DNA from: Bacteroidia bacterium
Lineage (GTDB): Bacteria; Bacteroidota; Bacteroidia; J057
Assembly: GCA_030430205.1 (NCBI GenBank)
Contig: JAUIGE010000011.1
Span: forward strand, 62,001 to 126,000
DNA: 64,000 bases
Reading direction: 5' to 3'
Position 1 is the first letter of the stretch. The number at the start of each line of letters is the position of its first letter. Shown one piece after another: positions 53,401-62,279 of this stretch. The notes under the pieces were generated by a model that did no database searches, was not told the DNA's origin, and worked only from the letters and a program-made list of their open reading frames with translations. A program made the translations under genes and the position numbers.

Positions 53401-56400
53401 ATAACTCAGCTGGCGCGATGACGAGCCTGCAAATTACCCTCACGCCTCCGCCAGATCTGGCCGTGACATCCGTGACCGCAACGCCTGCGGCTTTGATCGG
53501 AGGCCAGCAGCTGACCGTCAATTGGACCGTGTCCAATCTGGGAATCAATGCTTCTCCAACCAGAGTATGGGAAGACCGGGTTTATATTTCTCTCCTGGAT
53601 ACCTTTAACCTGGATTCCAGTATCTGCTTGGGTAAGGTATTTTATACAAATGGGACCAGCCTTATGAATGGCGACAGCTACAGCAGGTCCCAAAGCTATT
53701 ATCTGCCGCAGGGCCTTACAGGCGATTATTATGTCTATGTTTTTACTGATGCTACGAAAAAAGTATTTGAGTTCACTTTCGAAGCCAATAACATCAGGCG
53801 GGCCACGGTGCCGCTTATGGTAAGTCTTGCGCCTTATGCCGATCTGATCCTATCAGATATAGAGGTCGCTGCGGACAGCATGTACGGCGGCACGACCTAC
53901 CAGGTCAATTGGACTGTCAAAAATCAGGGCACGGGCCCTGCAAATGGCGGTTGGACAGACCGCATTTACCTGGGAAATTCACAGAGTACGACCCCTTTAA
54001 CTGCCTTTATTGGGGGAGATTTTTTGCATACCAAAAACCTGGCGGCAGGAGATTCTGTTCAGATTTCCATCAACTTTGTGGCTCCCAACCTATCGGGTCT
54101 TTGGTATTTTATTTTGGAAACCGATGTTAAAAAGAATCAATATGAATATCTTTTTGAAAATAATAACCGCTCGATCATAACTGATTTTGGCGGAAATGGA
54201 ACAGTCTTTTTTAAAACTGTCCATGGAGGCCCTCAGCTATTGGCCGATCTCAGAGCCATTCAAATCCTTGCCCCTGACACCCTCTCCAATGGAGATGCGC
54301 TGAATGCCACCGTAAAAGCTCAAAATGGCGGTCCCGCCTCCATCCAATCCTATCAAATTTTGTGGAAAGACGCCATTTACCTTTCCCTGGATACGATCTG
54401 GGACGGAAGTGATGTTTTGGTCAGGGAAAAGGGAATATTTGTACAGTTGGATAGTGGAGATGTCTATCAAACCCAATTGGGTGATCTGGTTCCCTATGGT
54501 ATCAGCGGGAATTATTACCTGCTGTATGTCGTGGACAAAAACGCTCACATCAGCGGAGATACCCTCCGTTCCAATAACGTTCTCGCTAAAGCCATTTACC
54601 TCAAACACCTGCCTCCGCCAGACCTGGTGATAACTCAATTTAACTTTCCAGATACCCTCTATGCAGGCCAGTCGATTCAATTCCCCTATGAAGTGACCAA
54701 TCAGGGAATGGGCGTAATCGGGGCGAATAAATTATGGTCGGATTATCTCCTTCTCGGCAATGGTCCTCATGTTAACTCCACCGCTCAGGCCCTGGCTTTG
54801 GTTTCCCGAAAAGGGCCTTTAGGGAATAATACCGCATACCAGGATACATTTTCAGGGATAATCCCTTCCTATGTCAATGGCAATTATTACCTGGTGGTAC
54901 ATACCAATAGTGGAGGACACTTATTTGAAGGTACTACGGCAAATAACACATTGTCACATCCTGTATTGGTATTGCCGGGAAATGCATTCGCAGGGGATTT
55001 GACAGTTTCTGATCTGCAAATGCCCGCCGGTATGCTCCTGGGAATGAAAGATACAGTGGAATTCAAATTGAAAAATGTAGGAAGCCGCACACTCGCGGGT
55101 AATCCACAAAATGCTTTTCATTTCTCTCTGGATCATGTTTTTAGCGGGGCAAATGATCCCCTATTTACCCAGAAAAGAAAAAACATCCTGTTGGCTCCGG
55201 GCGATTCGGTGCAGGGACAATTGATAGGTGTAAGCAAAGAAATGAAGGCAGGAAGCTATCAGGGCATACTGCGGGCCAATAGCCTGGCAGATGTGGCGGA
55301 GGCCAGTTTGGCAAACAATGAAGCCGTGGGAGGCCCCATACAGATAGATGCAAAAGCATTGACCCTGGGTGTGCCGGACACAGCAGATATGAATCTGGGA
55401 GATTTCCGCTATTACAAAGTGGATGTAGCCGCCGGCCTGGATTTACTGATTACGCTAAAAAGCAATAAACCCAGCGGCATCAATGAGGTATGGGTAGCTT
55501 TTGGGCGAACACCGATAGCAGCTGATTTTGACTTCAAAAACCTGCAAAATGTCGGCACCCACCAGCAAGTGCTGGTTCCCAATACCCAGGCGGGTACCTA
55601 CTACATCCTGGCCCAAACCCAGACGCCTTTTGCGTCCAATCAGGAAATAGAAATCCTGGCAGAAGCCCTGCCATTTTCCATCCTGAGCATCACGCCCGAC
55701 AGGGTCGGGCAAGGCAAAGTCACCACCCGCCTGGCGGGTGCAGGCTTCCAAGCAGGGGTTGGAATTGAATTGCGCGACAGCATGGGCACCACCCTGGCCT
55801 CGGCCACGATAGGAACCTATCTCAACAGCATGCAATTGGTCCTGAAATGGGACCTCAGCCAGGTTCCCATTGGATTGTATGATGTGGTGGCCATCAACCC
55901 CAATCTGAATGAAGTAAGCCTGGTCAAAGGCCTGGAAGTCGAAGAAGCCCTGGAACTGGAGATGGCTGCTTTCAGTACCAGCCCCAATGTGATCAGAATT
56001 GGAAAACAAGCTGTTTTCAACTATGTATTCCAAAATGTAGGCAACCTGGATGTGCCCTATGCAAAGGCAGAAATCGGTTTTTTGAAAGCTTCCAACCTGA
56101 AAAAACTGACCATCGCCGGGAATGTGTATAAAATGACAGATTTGATCGATACGACTGTCCTCAAATCGGAAGATTATATCGAATTGGATATTTACAAATT
56201 CATTCCTTTGTTGGCCAGAGACCTGGCTCCGGGGGAGCAGTTTTTCGCCAATGTCACTTTCGACAATTTTATCTACTCCGAATTCCCCGTGCGGGCACGG
56301 GTCGCCTCCTATACGACAGACCTCTTCGCTGAAGAGCAGGCCCGAATCATCGAGTTTCAACGCCAATATATCCTCAGCAACCTTGATAGCCTCCAGGCTT

Positions 56401-59400
56401 ATCCTGATCTGATAGCGCTGGCTCAGGATCCCTGGGCATTCAGGGATAGCGCTTTCCAGATCTTTTTTGACCAGGGGATCATGGATCCCGTCGAAATAGC
56501 GGGCATCCCGCTGGATACCTGCCGCTCTTGCGCCAACAACTATAACTTCAGCCCCGGCTTTAGCCCGGGAACCCAGACCCTCAATGATACCATCATGGGG
56601 CCGGGCGGAGCCTATCTTTGGGAAATCAACCATCCCTATGGCATGGCAGGCCGTGATCCCGGTTGGGATTTGCTGAGAATCAATGGCAGCCTGACCATTA
56701 CAGCCACGGCCCAGGACCCATTTGTGATCCTGATGTCATCCATCAGCAGCTATACCAACCTGCCGGATTTTCTGACCACCTGGTCCCCCGGCTATGATAT
56801 TTGCTGGCCCATCGTCGTGGCAAGCGGCGGAATAATTGGATTTGACAGCACCAAAGTGCTGTTGGATACGAGCTTGTTTGCAAGCTGGAATGATACCTAT
56901 GGGGGGATTTTCTCCCTGCAACTGAAGGGCACAGATAGCCTACTGATTAAATTCAAAGCTACCATTCCAGGCATAGGCCAGCCCGGCATAGCGGGCGGTC
57001 CCGGTCAACCCGGTCAAGCCGGTGGCACAGGCGGTCCTGGTGGAGCAGGTGATGGAACTATCCCTCCCGGCATCGGCGGCACAGGCGGCACGGGAGGAAT
57101 AGGCATTCCGGCTGATCTGGCATGGGATGGAGAAGAAGTTTTGCCCGCTCCGGGCGGAGAAGGTGGAGAAGGCGGCATGGCTGGTCCCAATCAGGCTGGG
57201 GGAGAAGGCGGCCAGGGGGGGATGGGCGGTCAGGCAGGACCTGGCCAAAATGGTGCGCCAGGTGGCAGCGGAGGCCCCGGCGGGATGGGTAGCTCCGGGA
57301 ATAACGGCGGGCCCGGCGGCAGTGGCGGGCCTGGAGGTGGAGGCGATACGGGTGGCCCCGGTGGTATAGCTGGCCCGGGTGGCCCGGGGGGAGGTGGCGG
57401 AGGTTCCGCCGGATCGGGTGGAAGTGCTGGTGGAGGCGGTGCCTCCGGTGGCGGATATGGCGGCGGACAGGGAGGGAATGGAAATGGAGGGGCAGGATCC
57501 GGCCCTGGAAATGGCCCCGGTGGACCGGGATTTGGGCCCATAGATTGTGATACAAATAACGACGCCAAAAAGAAATGTGAAGATTTCTGGCGCGCCGTAG
57601 GTTGTGGTACAACCGTGATAGGCTGTGGCAAGGACCTCATCAAATATGCCGGCGCAGGCGCTGTTGCGGGTGCCGGATGGGGCGCTATCATTGGCGCCGT
57701 TTATGCCGGATTAAAATGTGGAATCGGAATCTATAACTGTGGCACAGGAGGCAATTCCGTAACCAATGCCATTGGTTGTGCAACGGGTGCCATAGATCTC
57801 GCCACTGGCGACCTTTCAGGCGCCCTCGGCTGTGGCGGGTATATCTGCGAGTCTATCCCGGTGATCCGCTCCTGTGACCCCAACGAAATTGTAGGGCCGC
57901 CTGGCTATGAGCAGGAGCATTGGGTTTCGGTTCATGACAATTTGGACTATACCATTTTCTATGAAAATGACCCTGAATTTGCGACCGCTCCCGCACAGCG
58001 GGTGACTGTCCGTCAGGAACTCGATCCTGATGTGGACATGGCGACTTTCTCACTGGGTGAGATAGGCTTTAGCAATATGGTTTTTACCGTTCCAGCCAAC
58101 AAAAGTACCTATTCAACGGTCCTCCATGTGCATGACAGCATAGGCGTAGACGTGGAGGTGACCGCTGGCCTCGATTTCGTCAACAACGAAATTTTCTGGG
58201 TTTTCCAATCCATTGACCCCAATACGGGCTTGCCGCCTTACAACCCTCTCGCAGGCTACCTGCCTATCAATGACAGCACCGGAATAGGGGAGGGTTTTGT
58301 GAAATATTTTATTTCCCCCAAAGCGACTTCCCAAACGGGTGATACCATTTCTGCCAGCGCAAGTATTGTCTTCGACATCAACGATCCTTTGATTACCAAT
58401 ACCTATGAAAACCTCGTAGACGCCTTTGCGCCAGCCTCCACCCTCGATAGCATCCCTGCTGCGGTGGATTCAGCCTATACCATCACGGTAACTGCCACGG
58501 ACGATACGGGAGGCGTAGGCGCTGCGGGCTTTGATATTTATGCTGCGGAAAATGGCGGAACCTATAAGCTGCTGGCAGCGGGGATTCCAGTAGATTCTGC
58601 CTACATATTTGAAGGAAATCCGGGTTCCAGCTATTGTCTGTATTCCCGGGCTATAGACTGGGTGAAAAATAAGGAAGCCCAAAAGTCCCAGGCTGATTGG
58701 TGCTTTGTTTACCAGCTTCCGGGCGAAATAAGCCTGTTGCAACCACTAGGTGGCGAAAACTTCTGTACCGGCGATACGCTGAGAGCGATATGGACATCTC
58801 AGGATGTAGATTTTGTCAATCTCTATTATTCTGCTGATTCAGGTAAAAGCTATGTGGATATCGAAAGAGGCAGAGTAGCCTCGGACTCTGTCTTTCAATG
58901 GATTTTGCCAGATAGCCTTTCTTCTTCCGATAGCTATTTCCTGAAGGTAGAAAGTGAAGAATACCCCAGTTTATTTGCGGAAAATGAATTGCCATTTAGC
59001 ATCTATACACGACCTGAAATGCCCGTACTGACGCCTCCGGCCCAAACTAACTATTGTATGGGAGACAGCGTCAGTTTGCAGGGACCAGCAGGCTATGCAG
59101 CCTACCGCTGGAGCAATGGAGATACTTTGCAGTCTATCAAGGTGGGGCAAAGCGGAAATTATTCGCTGATCGTGCAGAATGAAAAAGGCTGCGAAAGCCT
59201 GGAAAGCAACTCCATTTCCCTGACATTCAATCCATTGCCCGCACAACCGACAGTAAGCAGTTTGTTACCTACGACTTTCTGTCAGGGTGACAGCACCCAA
59301 CTCGCTGGCCCACAGGGATTTGCTCAGTATATTTGGTCAAATGGTCTGATGACAGATACGATCTCGGTCACCACTTCGGCAAGCCTCAGCTTGCAGGTCA

Positions 59401-61049
59401 TAGACGCCAACGGCTGTACTTCTCCCGCTTCTGCGACCATTTCAACGACTGTTCATGCCTTGCCGCCTCAACCTATGATTGCTGGCAATCTGGTCTTTTG
59501 CCAGGGCGATTCCAGCCGATTGCATGCACCTTCAGGCTATACCGGCTACAGTTGGTCGAATGGCCAAAGCGATTCGGTGATCACGGTTCATTCTGCCCAA
59601 AGCCTCAGCGTCTTTGTCACGGACAACAACGGCTGCGAAAGCCCACTTTCACTTTCAGTAAATACGGTTGTCAATCCATTGCCCGCACAACCGAGCATAA
59701 CAGCCAGTGGTGCGACAAGCTTCTGTCAGGGTGACAGCACCCAACTCGCTGGCCCACAGGGATTTGCTCAGTATATTTGGTCAAATGGTCTGATGACAGA
59801 TACGATCTCGGTCACCACTTCGGCAAGCCTCAGCTTGCAGGTCACAGACGCCAACGGCTGTACTTCTCCCGCTTCTGCGACCATTTCAACGACTGTTCAT
59901 GCCTTGCCGCCTCAACCTATGATTGCTGGCAATCTGGTCTTTTGCCAGGGCGATTCCAGCCGATTGCATGCACCTTCAGGCTATACCGGCTACAGTTGGT
60001 CGAATGGCCAAAGCGATTCGGTGATCACGGTCCATTCAGCCCAAAGCCTCAGCGTCTTTGTCACGGACAACAACGGCTGCGAAAGCCCACTTTCACTTTC
60101 AGTAAATACGGTTGTCAATCCATTGCCCGCACAACCGAGCATAACAGCCAGTGGTGCGACAGGCTTCTGCGAAGGTGACAGTGTCCAACTGAGTGCGCCG
60201 GCAGGTTTTGCTCGTTATAATTGGAGCAATGGAGATAGCACAGCAAGCATCTGGGTATATCAAACAGCGATGCTGCAACTCAGCGTGAGTGATACCCATG
60301 CTTGTGAAAGCTCCCTTTCCATGCCTGTACAAGTCACTGTACATGCTTTGCCAGACCCGATCATCTCAGCAAGCGATAGCAGTTTGTGTGAAGGGGAAAT
60401 GGCAATTCTACGGACGCTCCAGGCGTATTCCGCTTACATTTGGTCGGATGGCAGCACAGCTGACAGCCTGTTGGTGACACAATCAGGAAGCTTTTCGGTC
60501 AAGGTAATGGATGCCCATATGTGCGAAGGCGAAGCCAGAGACTCCGTGACCGTCAATTTCCTGGCTATTCCAGCTAAGGCTGCTATTGTCAAAGTGGGGA
60601 TCGACAGCCTGATGGCCACAACTTTGGGTTCCAGCTACCAATGGTTTGTAGATGGAATCCTGTTGGGAAGTAATGGCCAATCCATCATGATCGCTCAAAA
60701 CGGGCACTATTCTGTTGTCGTGTATAACCAGCATTGTCCGTCAGAGCCCTCAGACAGCCTGCTGATCAATACAGGCCTCGATGAGCTGCTTGACGGCGTG
60801 CCCGTCACGCTCTTCCCGAATCCGAATTCGGGGATATTCGAAATCCGGGCAGATTTCAAAGGCAACACCTTTGTGGATGTGCAGCTCATTGCCGCTGACG
60901 GCAAATTGCTTTACAAAGCCTATGTGCATGCTGCACAGGGGAGATTGCGGGAACGCATTTACCTGCCTCAACTGGCTTCCGGGATGTATTTACTTCGCTT
61001 GCGTGTCAATGAAGATTACGTGATCCGAAAACTGGAAGTGATCAGGTAG
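47439..61049 (+). CDS. giant mosaic T9SS surface protein (beta-helix, CARDB, Gly-rich, Ig-like repeats)
   Basis: 4536 residues. Approximate order: signal peptide (1-22); nidogen-like beta domain (23-210); CARDB-like domain; two beta-helix domains, each ending PDIGADEF (about 331-761 and 878-1301); Ig/PKD-like domains (1420-1640); an FN3-like domain (1641-1734); at least six CARDB repeats (1736-2620; PDLVIDGL, PDLQVSSVG, PDLAVTSVT); a PPC-like and a TIG-like domain (2638-2835); a glycine-rich tract (3178-3366); a short Cys-rich, glycine-zipper hydrophobic segment (3368-3478); a DUF7619-like domain (from SCDPNEIVGP, 3480-3665); about seven Ig-like repeats (FCQGDSTQL to W-SNG, 3858-4445); and the T9SS type A domain (VTLFPNPNSGIFEI to the end). 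It is probably a cell-surface adhesin or gliding/aggregation factor; function is inference. It is monocistronic. Confidence 0.9.
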   Translation: MKTFTLSFLLAVASYFSSSLLAQSNLPYEVNQTGTFAFTFVPGDTVILEDEEISAALPIGFSFTFFDSTYTSFHIGSNGFLTFESTLFTGCCDGQSIPDPDDPNNLIAFAWNDLDPESGGTIMYGNSGVAPNRTLVVTFLNVPHFGSATTPVTVQIVLFEGSNNIEIHSGSMPGTSGDHTMGLENRNGTIAVPVPRRNASSWAVVADYVQFKPKRKAANDAGVSSLSLPAYCAGLQNVSAIVRNYGSNQISSLLVNWEVNGVLQTAVPFSNTLDTLGGSGADSASVILGNLSLVQGQSYAIRAWTSSPNMLTDSVKANDSASLAFSSGLPPGTYTIGGSNPDYANWQAAVSDLNNFGICGPVVFELRPGTYNENIELNDIAGSSATHTLTFQSESGDSTDVILSYTSSGSIFHTLKLNGTRYATFKNLTIRHGGTGFQGNAVVLENGASHNRFLNNELQGISTLIGATQLAVVFSSAGSSEADNSSNNLFQNNRINQGSYGIYMQGFASFMGNREHGNKIINNHISEAFAGGILCTDQDSLLIEGNVIDSAGGYSLFKGIELSFCYANLHVHKNHLRLHDGTGMRLFGLFGSPSQALHVYNNFISLTGSQAMTGIEILSSDYLHLNFNNVHLSGGGATATAISIDGSSSNAEIKNNVFANSGGGFAITDDMSTGFSLDYNAYFADSSPMAMRNVSLNGLRDWQLASGQDSHSLQANPLFTSATDLHVQKALLNASGMTISGISTDIDGENRGTPPDIGADEFTPSASYDASMAAIFAPQAPFAAGTYPLSAVIRNAGGTNLTALTVNWWVNGTLQASLPWAGNLAPGQGDTLSLGNFSFIAGQTYDLHARVDLPLGFTNADPSDDTLKINGMRTALLGIYSLGGSAPDFADFSAAVQALSDGGVLGAVTFLVRSGVYEEQIRIGEFPGSSCQNPVVFRSQSGDSSQVTLQYAATDFTKNYVLKLDGADGLSFQSISLKSLDTSFYSLFRLLDIQGGANCNTFDDVHFIGQPTTSTSSSTSLVYAADGNLPDTSNTFINSLFEYGSRGIEMEGPGFLDRENNNRIENNTFLNQYYRPIHLGYQQDVRLTNNHISSLQSFDNFFTAMYLFVVNGESQIEKNRLEAGAGTGIFLSSSDGNMNQKGKIVNNFISVGGSGQAYGIWGTGSDYIDFLHNSVHIYSTDVMAGRALYLSSGTNLLLRNNILANTAGGYAVYLDGSSYADADYNDLYSSGTRLGFRLADLADLTAWRSATSQDVNSVSLNPLFQSNADLHIQGSALDGLATPLANVTDDIDGDSRDMLTPDIGADEFTYLPDDIGILSILSPKTGCSLGQADSVRIRIANFGSNIQTGFNVAFIFNGQAAVVENVGAFSIAAGQTKDFTFKTATLNLVAFGSYSLSAYTALALDQDVQNDSLSISLSNFPAFSISISGDSAICAGEGTYLEASTGGNTYVWNDGNTGRFNFITPGSSRTYEVTATNLNGCTATDTFRIEVSPRPTKPGITANGPLNACNGDTIVLTSSVLSNILWSNGDSTASIVVTESGNYEVTHFSANGLCFTNSDPAQVSISDDSISTSGMTTICQGNSITLSATNAQSLSWSNGSMSNPINVNPAVTTTYWVNATTALGCAYSDTVLITVVPSSQPTVIQNAFPPDGSIHVASSPRLSWQAGSNTLFYDVYLWKKGDPRPIIPISRNQSAISYEANNLDNLTSYYWQVEAKNACLGAFSDTMEFKTIGLPDLVIDGLSAPVSGVAGQAVSLNWTVRNQGIEGTGANAWLDYVWLSSDENLRQAEDILLATFPNQTFLNPGQSYTQNRSVSLPISLSGSYYLFVTTDNPEAYCNTPNQQCFPGAARASAIRNMKESDETNNWILDTLLINPAPVPDLQVSSVGAPSAAFSGDNLSVTYQVQNLGIVQALGPWRDRVYLSEDSIFDPTNAFMLAERTFVGGQIDADSSYTYVAMGRIPYSYMGTYWVHVETDVNNSLYEGAFEGNNSAGAMTSLQITLTPPPDLAVTSVTATPAALIGGQQLTVNWTVSNLGINASPTRVWEDRVYISLLDTFNLDSSICLGKVFYTNGTSLMNGDSYSRSQSYYLPQGLTGDYYVYVFTDATKKVFEFTFEANNIRRATVPLMVSLAPYADLILSDIEVAADSMYGGTTYQVNWTVKNQGTGPANGGWTDRIYLGNSQSTTPLTAFIGGDFLHTKNLAAGDSVQISINFVAPNLSGLWYFILETDVKKNQYEYLFENNNRSIITDFGGNGTVFFKTVHGGPQLLADLRAIQILAPDTLSNGDALNATVKAQNGGPASIQSYQILWKDAIYLSLDTIWDGSDVLVREKGIFVQLDSGDVYQTQLGDLVPYGISGNYYLLYVVDKNAHISGDTLRSNNVLAKAIYLKHLPPPDLVITQFNFPDTLYAGQSIQFPYEVTNQGMGVIGANKLWSDYLLLGNGPHVNSTAQALALVSRKGPLGNNTAYQDTFSGIIPSYVNGNYYLVVHTNSGGHLFEGTTANNTLSHPVLVLPGNAFAGDLTVSDLQMPAGMLLGMKDTVEFKLKNVGSRTLAGNPQNAFHFSLDHVFSGANDPLFTQKRKNILLAPGDSVQGQLIGVSKEMKAGSYQGILRANSLADVAEASLANNEAVGGPIQIDAKALTLGVPDTADMNLGDFRYYKVDVAAGLDLLITLKSNKPSGINEVWVAFGRTPIAADFDFKNLQNVGTHQQVLVPNTQAGTYYILAQTQTPFASNQEIEILAEALPFSILSITPDRVGQGKVTTRLAGAGFQAGVGIELRDSMGTTLASATIGTYLNSMQLVLKWDLSQVPIGLYDVVAINPNLNEVSLVKGLEVEEALELEMAAFSTSPNVIRIGKQAVFNYVFQNVGNLDVPYAKAEIGFLKASNLKKLTIAGNVYKMTDLIDTTVLKSEDYIELDIYKFIPLLARDLAPGEQFFANVTFDNFIYSEFPVRARVASYTTDLFAEEQARIIEFQRQYILSNLDSLQAYPDLIALAQDPWAFRDSAFQIFFDQGIMDPVEIAGIPLDTCRSCANNYNFSPGFSPGTQTLNDTIMGPGGAYLWEINHPYGMAGRDPGWDLLRINGSLTITATAQDPFVILMSSISSYTNLPDFLTTWSPGYDICWPIVVASGGIIGFDSTKVLLDTSLFASWNDTYGGIFSLQLKGTDSLLIKFKATIPGIGQPGIAGGPGQPGQAGGTGGPGGAGDGTIPPGIGGTGGTGGIGIPADLAWDGEEVLPAPGGEGGEGGMAGPNQAGGEGGQGGMGGQAGPGQNGAPGGSGGPGGMGSSGNNGGPGGSGGPGGGGDTGGPGGIAGPGGPGGGGGGSAGSGGSAGGGGASGGGYGGGQGGNGNGGAGSGPGNGPGGPGFGPIDCDTNNDAKKKCEDFWRAVGCGTTVIGCGKDLIKYAGAGAVAGAGWGAIIGAVYAGLKCGIGIYNCGTGGNSVTNAIGCATGAIDLATGDLSGALGCGGYICESIPVIRSCDPNEIVGPPGYEQEHWVSVHDNLDYTIFYENDPEFATAPAQRVTVRQELDPDVDMATFSLGEIGFSNMVFTVPANKSTYSTVLHVHDSIGVDVEVTAGLDFVNNEIFWVFQSIDPNTGLPPYNPLAGYLPINDSTGIGEGFVKYFISPKATSQTGDTISASASIVFDINDPLITNTYENLVDAFAPASTLDSIPAAVDSAYTITVTATDDTGGVGAAGFDIYAAENGGTYKLLAAGIPVDSAYIFEGNPGSSYCLYSRAIDWVKNKEAQKSQADWCFVYQLPGEISLLQPLGGENFCTGDTLRAIWTSQDVDFVNLYYSADSGKSYVDIERGRVASDSVFQWILPDSLSSSDSYFLKVESEEYPSLFAENELPFSIYTRPEMPVLTPPAQTNYCMGDSVSLQGPAGYAAYRWSNGDTLQSIKVGQSGNYSLIVQNEKGCESLESNSISLTFNPLPAQPTVSSLLPTTFCQGDSTQLAGPQGFAQYIWSNGLMTDTISVTTSASLSLQVIDANGCTSPASATISTTVHALPPQPMIAGNLVFCQGDSSRLHAPSGYTGYSWSNGQSDSVITVHSAQSLSVFVTDNNGCESPLSLSVNTVVNPLPAQPSITASGATSFCQGDSTQLAGPQGFAQYIWSNGLMTDTISVTTSASLSLQVTDANGCTSPASATISTTVHALPPQPMIAGNLVFCQGDSSRLHAPSGYTGYSWSNGQSDSVITVHSAQSLSVFVTDNNGCESPLSLSVNTVVNPLPAQPSITASGATGFCEGDSVQLSAPAGFARYNWSNGDSTASIWVYQTAMLQLSVSDTHACESSLSMPVQVTVHALPDPIISASDSSLCEGEMAILRTLQAYSAYIWSDGSTADSLLVTQSGSFSVKVMDAHMCEGEARDSVTVNFLAIPAKAAIVKVGIDSLMATTLGSSYQWFVDGILLGSNGQSIMIAQNGHYSVVVYNQHCPSEPSDSLLINTGLDELLDGVPVTLFPNPNSGIFEIRADFKGNTFVDVQLIAADGKLLYKAYVHAAQGRLRERIYLPQLASGMYLLRLRVNEDYVIRKLEVIR
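56970..57537 (+). repeat. GC-rich tract coding a glycine-rich (collagen-like) region
   Basis: Dominated by GG[TC]/GGA codons in GGxGG and GPGG patterns over about 190 residues. Its reverse strand is proline-rich and open but is only a shadow. The composition differs sharply from the rest of the gene. Confidence 0.85.
59277..60164 (+). repeat. 444-bp tandem duplication inside the giant gene
   Basis: Copies 59277-59720 and 59721-60164 differ at only a few bases (for example GTCATAG/GTCACAG, GGTTCATTCT/GGTCCATTCA). Each encodes 148 residues, that is two Ig-like repeats, so the frame is kept. The near-identity shows a recent duplication or ongoing gene conversion. Confidence 0.95.
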
Positions 61050-61063
61050 GCGGTTTTAATAAT

Positions 61064-61116
61064 AAAGGATAATAGGTTTACTAAACTTCGAAAGTTTAGT
61101 AAACCTATTATCCTTT
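61064..61116 (+). terminator. palindrome copy 2, probable terminator of the giant gene
   Basis: 25-bp perfect arms around a CGA loop, followed by TTTTAG, 15 bp after the giant gene's stop. The core AGGTTTACTAAACTT is the same as in the palindrome at 41189-41239, whereas the outer arm (AAAGGATAAT/ATTATCCTTT) is different but still perfectly paired. Confidence 0.7.
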
Positions 61117-61186
61117 TAGTACTTTAGCCCCGTTTTTGCATACAGACTTTAACAAAAATTTAACAGACCGCTTGATATAGAGTCTA

Positions 61187-61194
61187 TAAATTTG
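61187..61194 (+). promoter_or_regulatory. candidate promoter of the MoxR operon
   Basis: TAAATTTG matches the Bacteroidota -7 consensus TAnnTTTG and lies 41 bp before the moxR start codon. A -33 TTTG at the ideal distance is not clear. Confidence 0.45.
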
Positions 61195-61235
61195 GATCGC
61201 GAAAAATCTAACTCAATCAAATAGAGATACTACAC

Positions 61236-62270
61236 ATGGATCTGGAAAAATCCGCTTCTTCAGCTACAGAAACCGCTGCCCCCGCCGTTGACATCCGGGC
61301 GCTCAACGAAAAGATCAAAGAGAAAAGCCAGTTTATTGAACTCATCAATATGGAAGTCCGCAAGACAGTTGTCGGTCAGAATTATATGATCGAACGCTTA
61401 TTGCTGGGCTTGCTTTCCGGAGGGCATATTTTGCTCGAAGGGGTACCTGGTTTGGCTAAAACCTTGTCTATCAAGAGTCTGGCCGCTGCCGTTGACGGCA
61501 AATTCAGCCGACTGCAATTCACGCCGGACCTGCTTCCGGCAGACCTGGTGGGTACATTGATCTACAATCAAAAGGTCAATGAATTTAAGGTCAAGAAAGG
61601 GCCGATCTTTGCCAACTTCGTCCTGGCAGACGAGATCAACCGATCTCCGGCCAAGGTGCAATCCGCCCTGCTGGAAGCCATGCAGGAAAAGCAGGTCACC
61701 ATCGGTGATGAGACTTTTACCCTGGACAAGCCTTTCCTTGTGATGGCTACCCAAAACCCCATTGAGCAGGAGGGTACCTATCCTTTGCCAGAGGCACAGG
61801 TTGACCGTTTCATGCTGAAATGCGTCATCACTTATCCTAGCAAGGAAAATGAGCGCCTCATCATGCGCCAGATAGTCAACCAGACCCAGGGCGAGATTCG
61901 CCCCGTCGTCTCTCTTAAAGAAATCATGGAAGCCCGCTCAGCGGTGCGTGAAGTCTATATGGACGAAAAAATCGAGCAATACATACTCGATATCGTCTTC
62001 GCAACCAGAGATCCACAGGCCGCAGGCCTCAAAGACATGGCCAACCTGATCTCCTATGGCGGCTCGCCACGTGCCTCCATCAACCTGGCGCTTGCCGCCA
62101 AAACCTATGCTTTCATCAAGCGGAGAGGCTATGTCGTCCCCGAGGACGTGCGCAATGTATGCCGCGATGTGCTGCGCCACAGGGTCGGATTGACCTATGA
62201 GGCAGAAGCGGAGAATATCACTTCTGAGGAGATCATCAATCGCATCCTCGATACGGTTGTTGTTCCTTAA
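61236..62270 (+). CDS. MoxR family AAA+ ATPase
   Basis: 344 residues. Walker A GVPGLAKT (69-76), Walker B FVLADEIN (about 128-135), sensor-type ATQNPIEQEGTYPLPEAQVDRF and the C-terminal lid (ISYGGSPRASINLALAAKTYAF). MoxR ATPases act as chaperone-like partners of von Willebrand factor A proteins. Here DUF58 and a Bat-like membrane protein follow, the usual order of the Bacteroidota bat operon. Promoter candidate at 61187. Confidence 0.93.
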   Translation: MDLEKSASSATETAAPAVDIRALNEKIKEKSQFIELINMEVRKTVVGQNYMIERLLLGLLSGGHILLEGVPGLAKTLSIKSLAAAVDGKFSRLQFTPDLLPADLVGTLIYNQKVNEFKVKKGPIFANFVLADEINRSPAKVQSALLEAMQEKQVTIGDETFTLDKPFLVMATQNPIEQEGTYPLPEAQVDRFMLKCVITYPSKENERLIMRQIVNQTQGEIRPVVSLKEIMEARSAVREVYMDEKIEQYILDIVFATRDPQAAGLKDMANLISYGGSPRASINLALAAKTYAFIKRRGYVVPEDVRNVCRDVLRHRVGLTYEAEAENITSEEIINRILDTVVVP

Positions 62271-62279
62271 AGAATTTTT

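Noticed and set aside
55455-56633. 392-codon open frame on the minus strand inside the giant gene
   Set aside because: It is antisense to a well-supported domain array and has no family resemblance or start signal; an antisense shadow.
57230-57691. Proline-rich open frame opposite the glycine tract
   Set aside because: Complement of GGN codons gives proline by necessity; no independent support.
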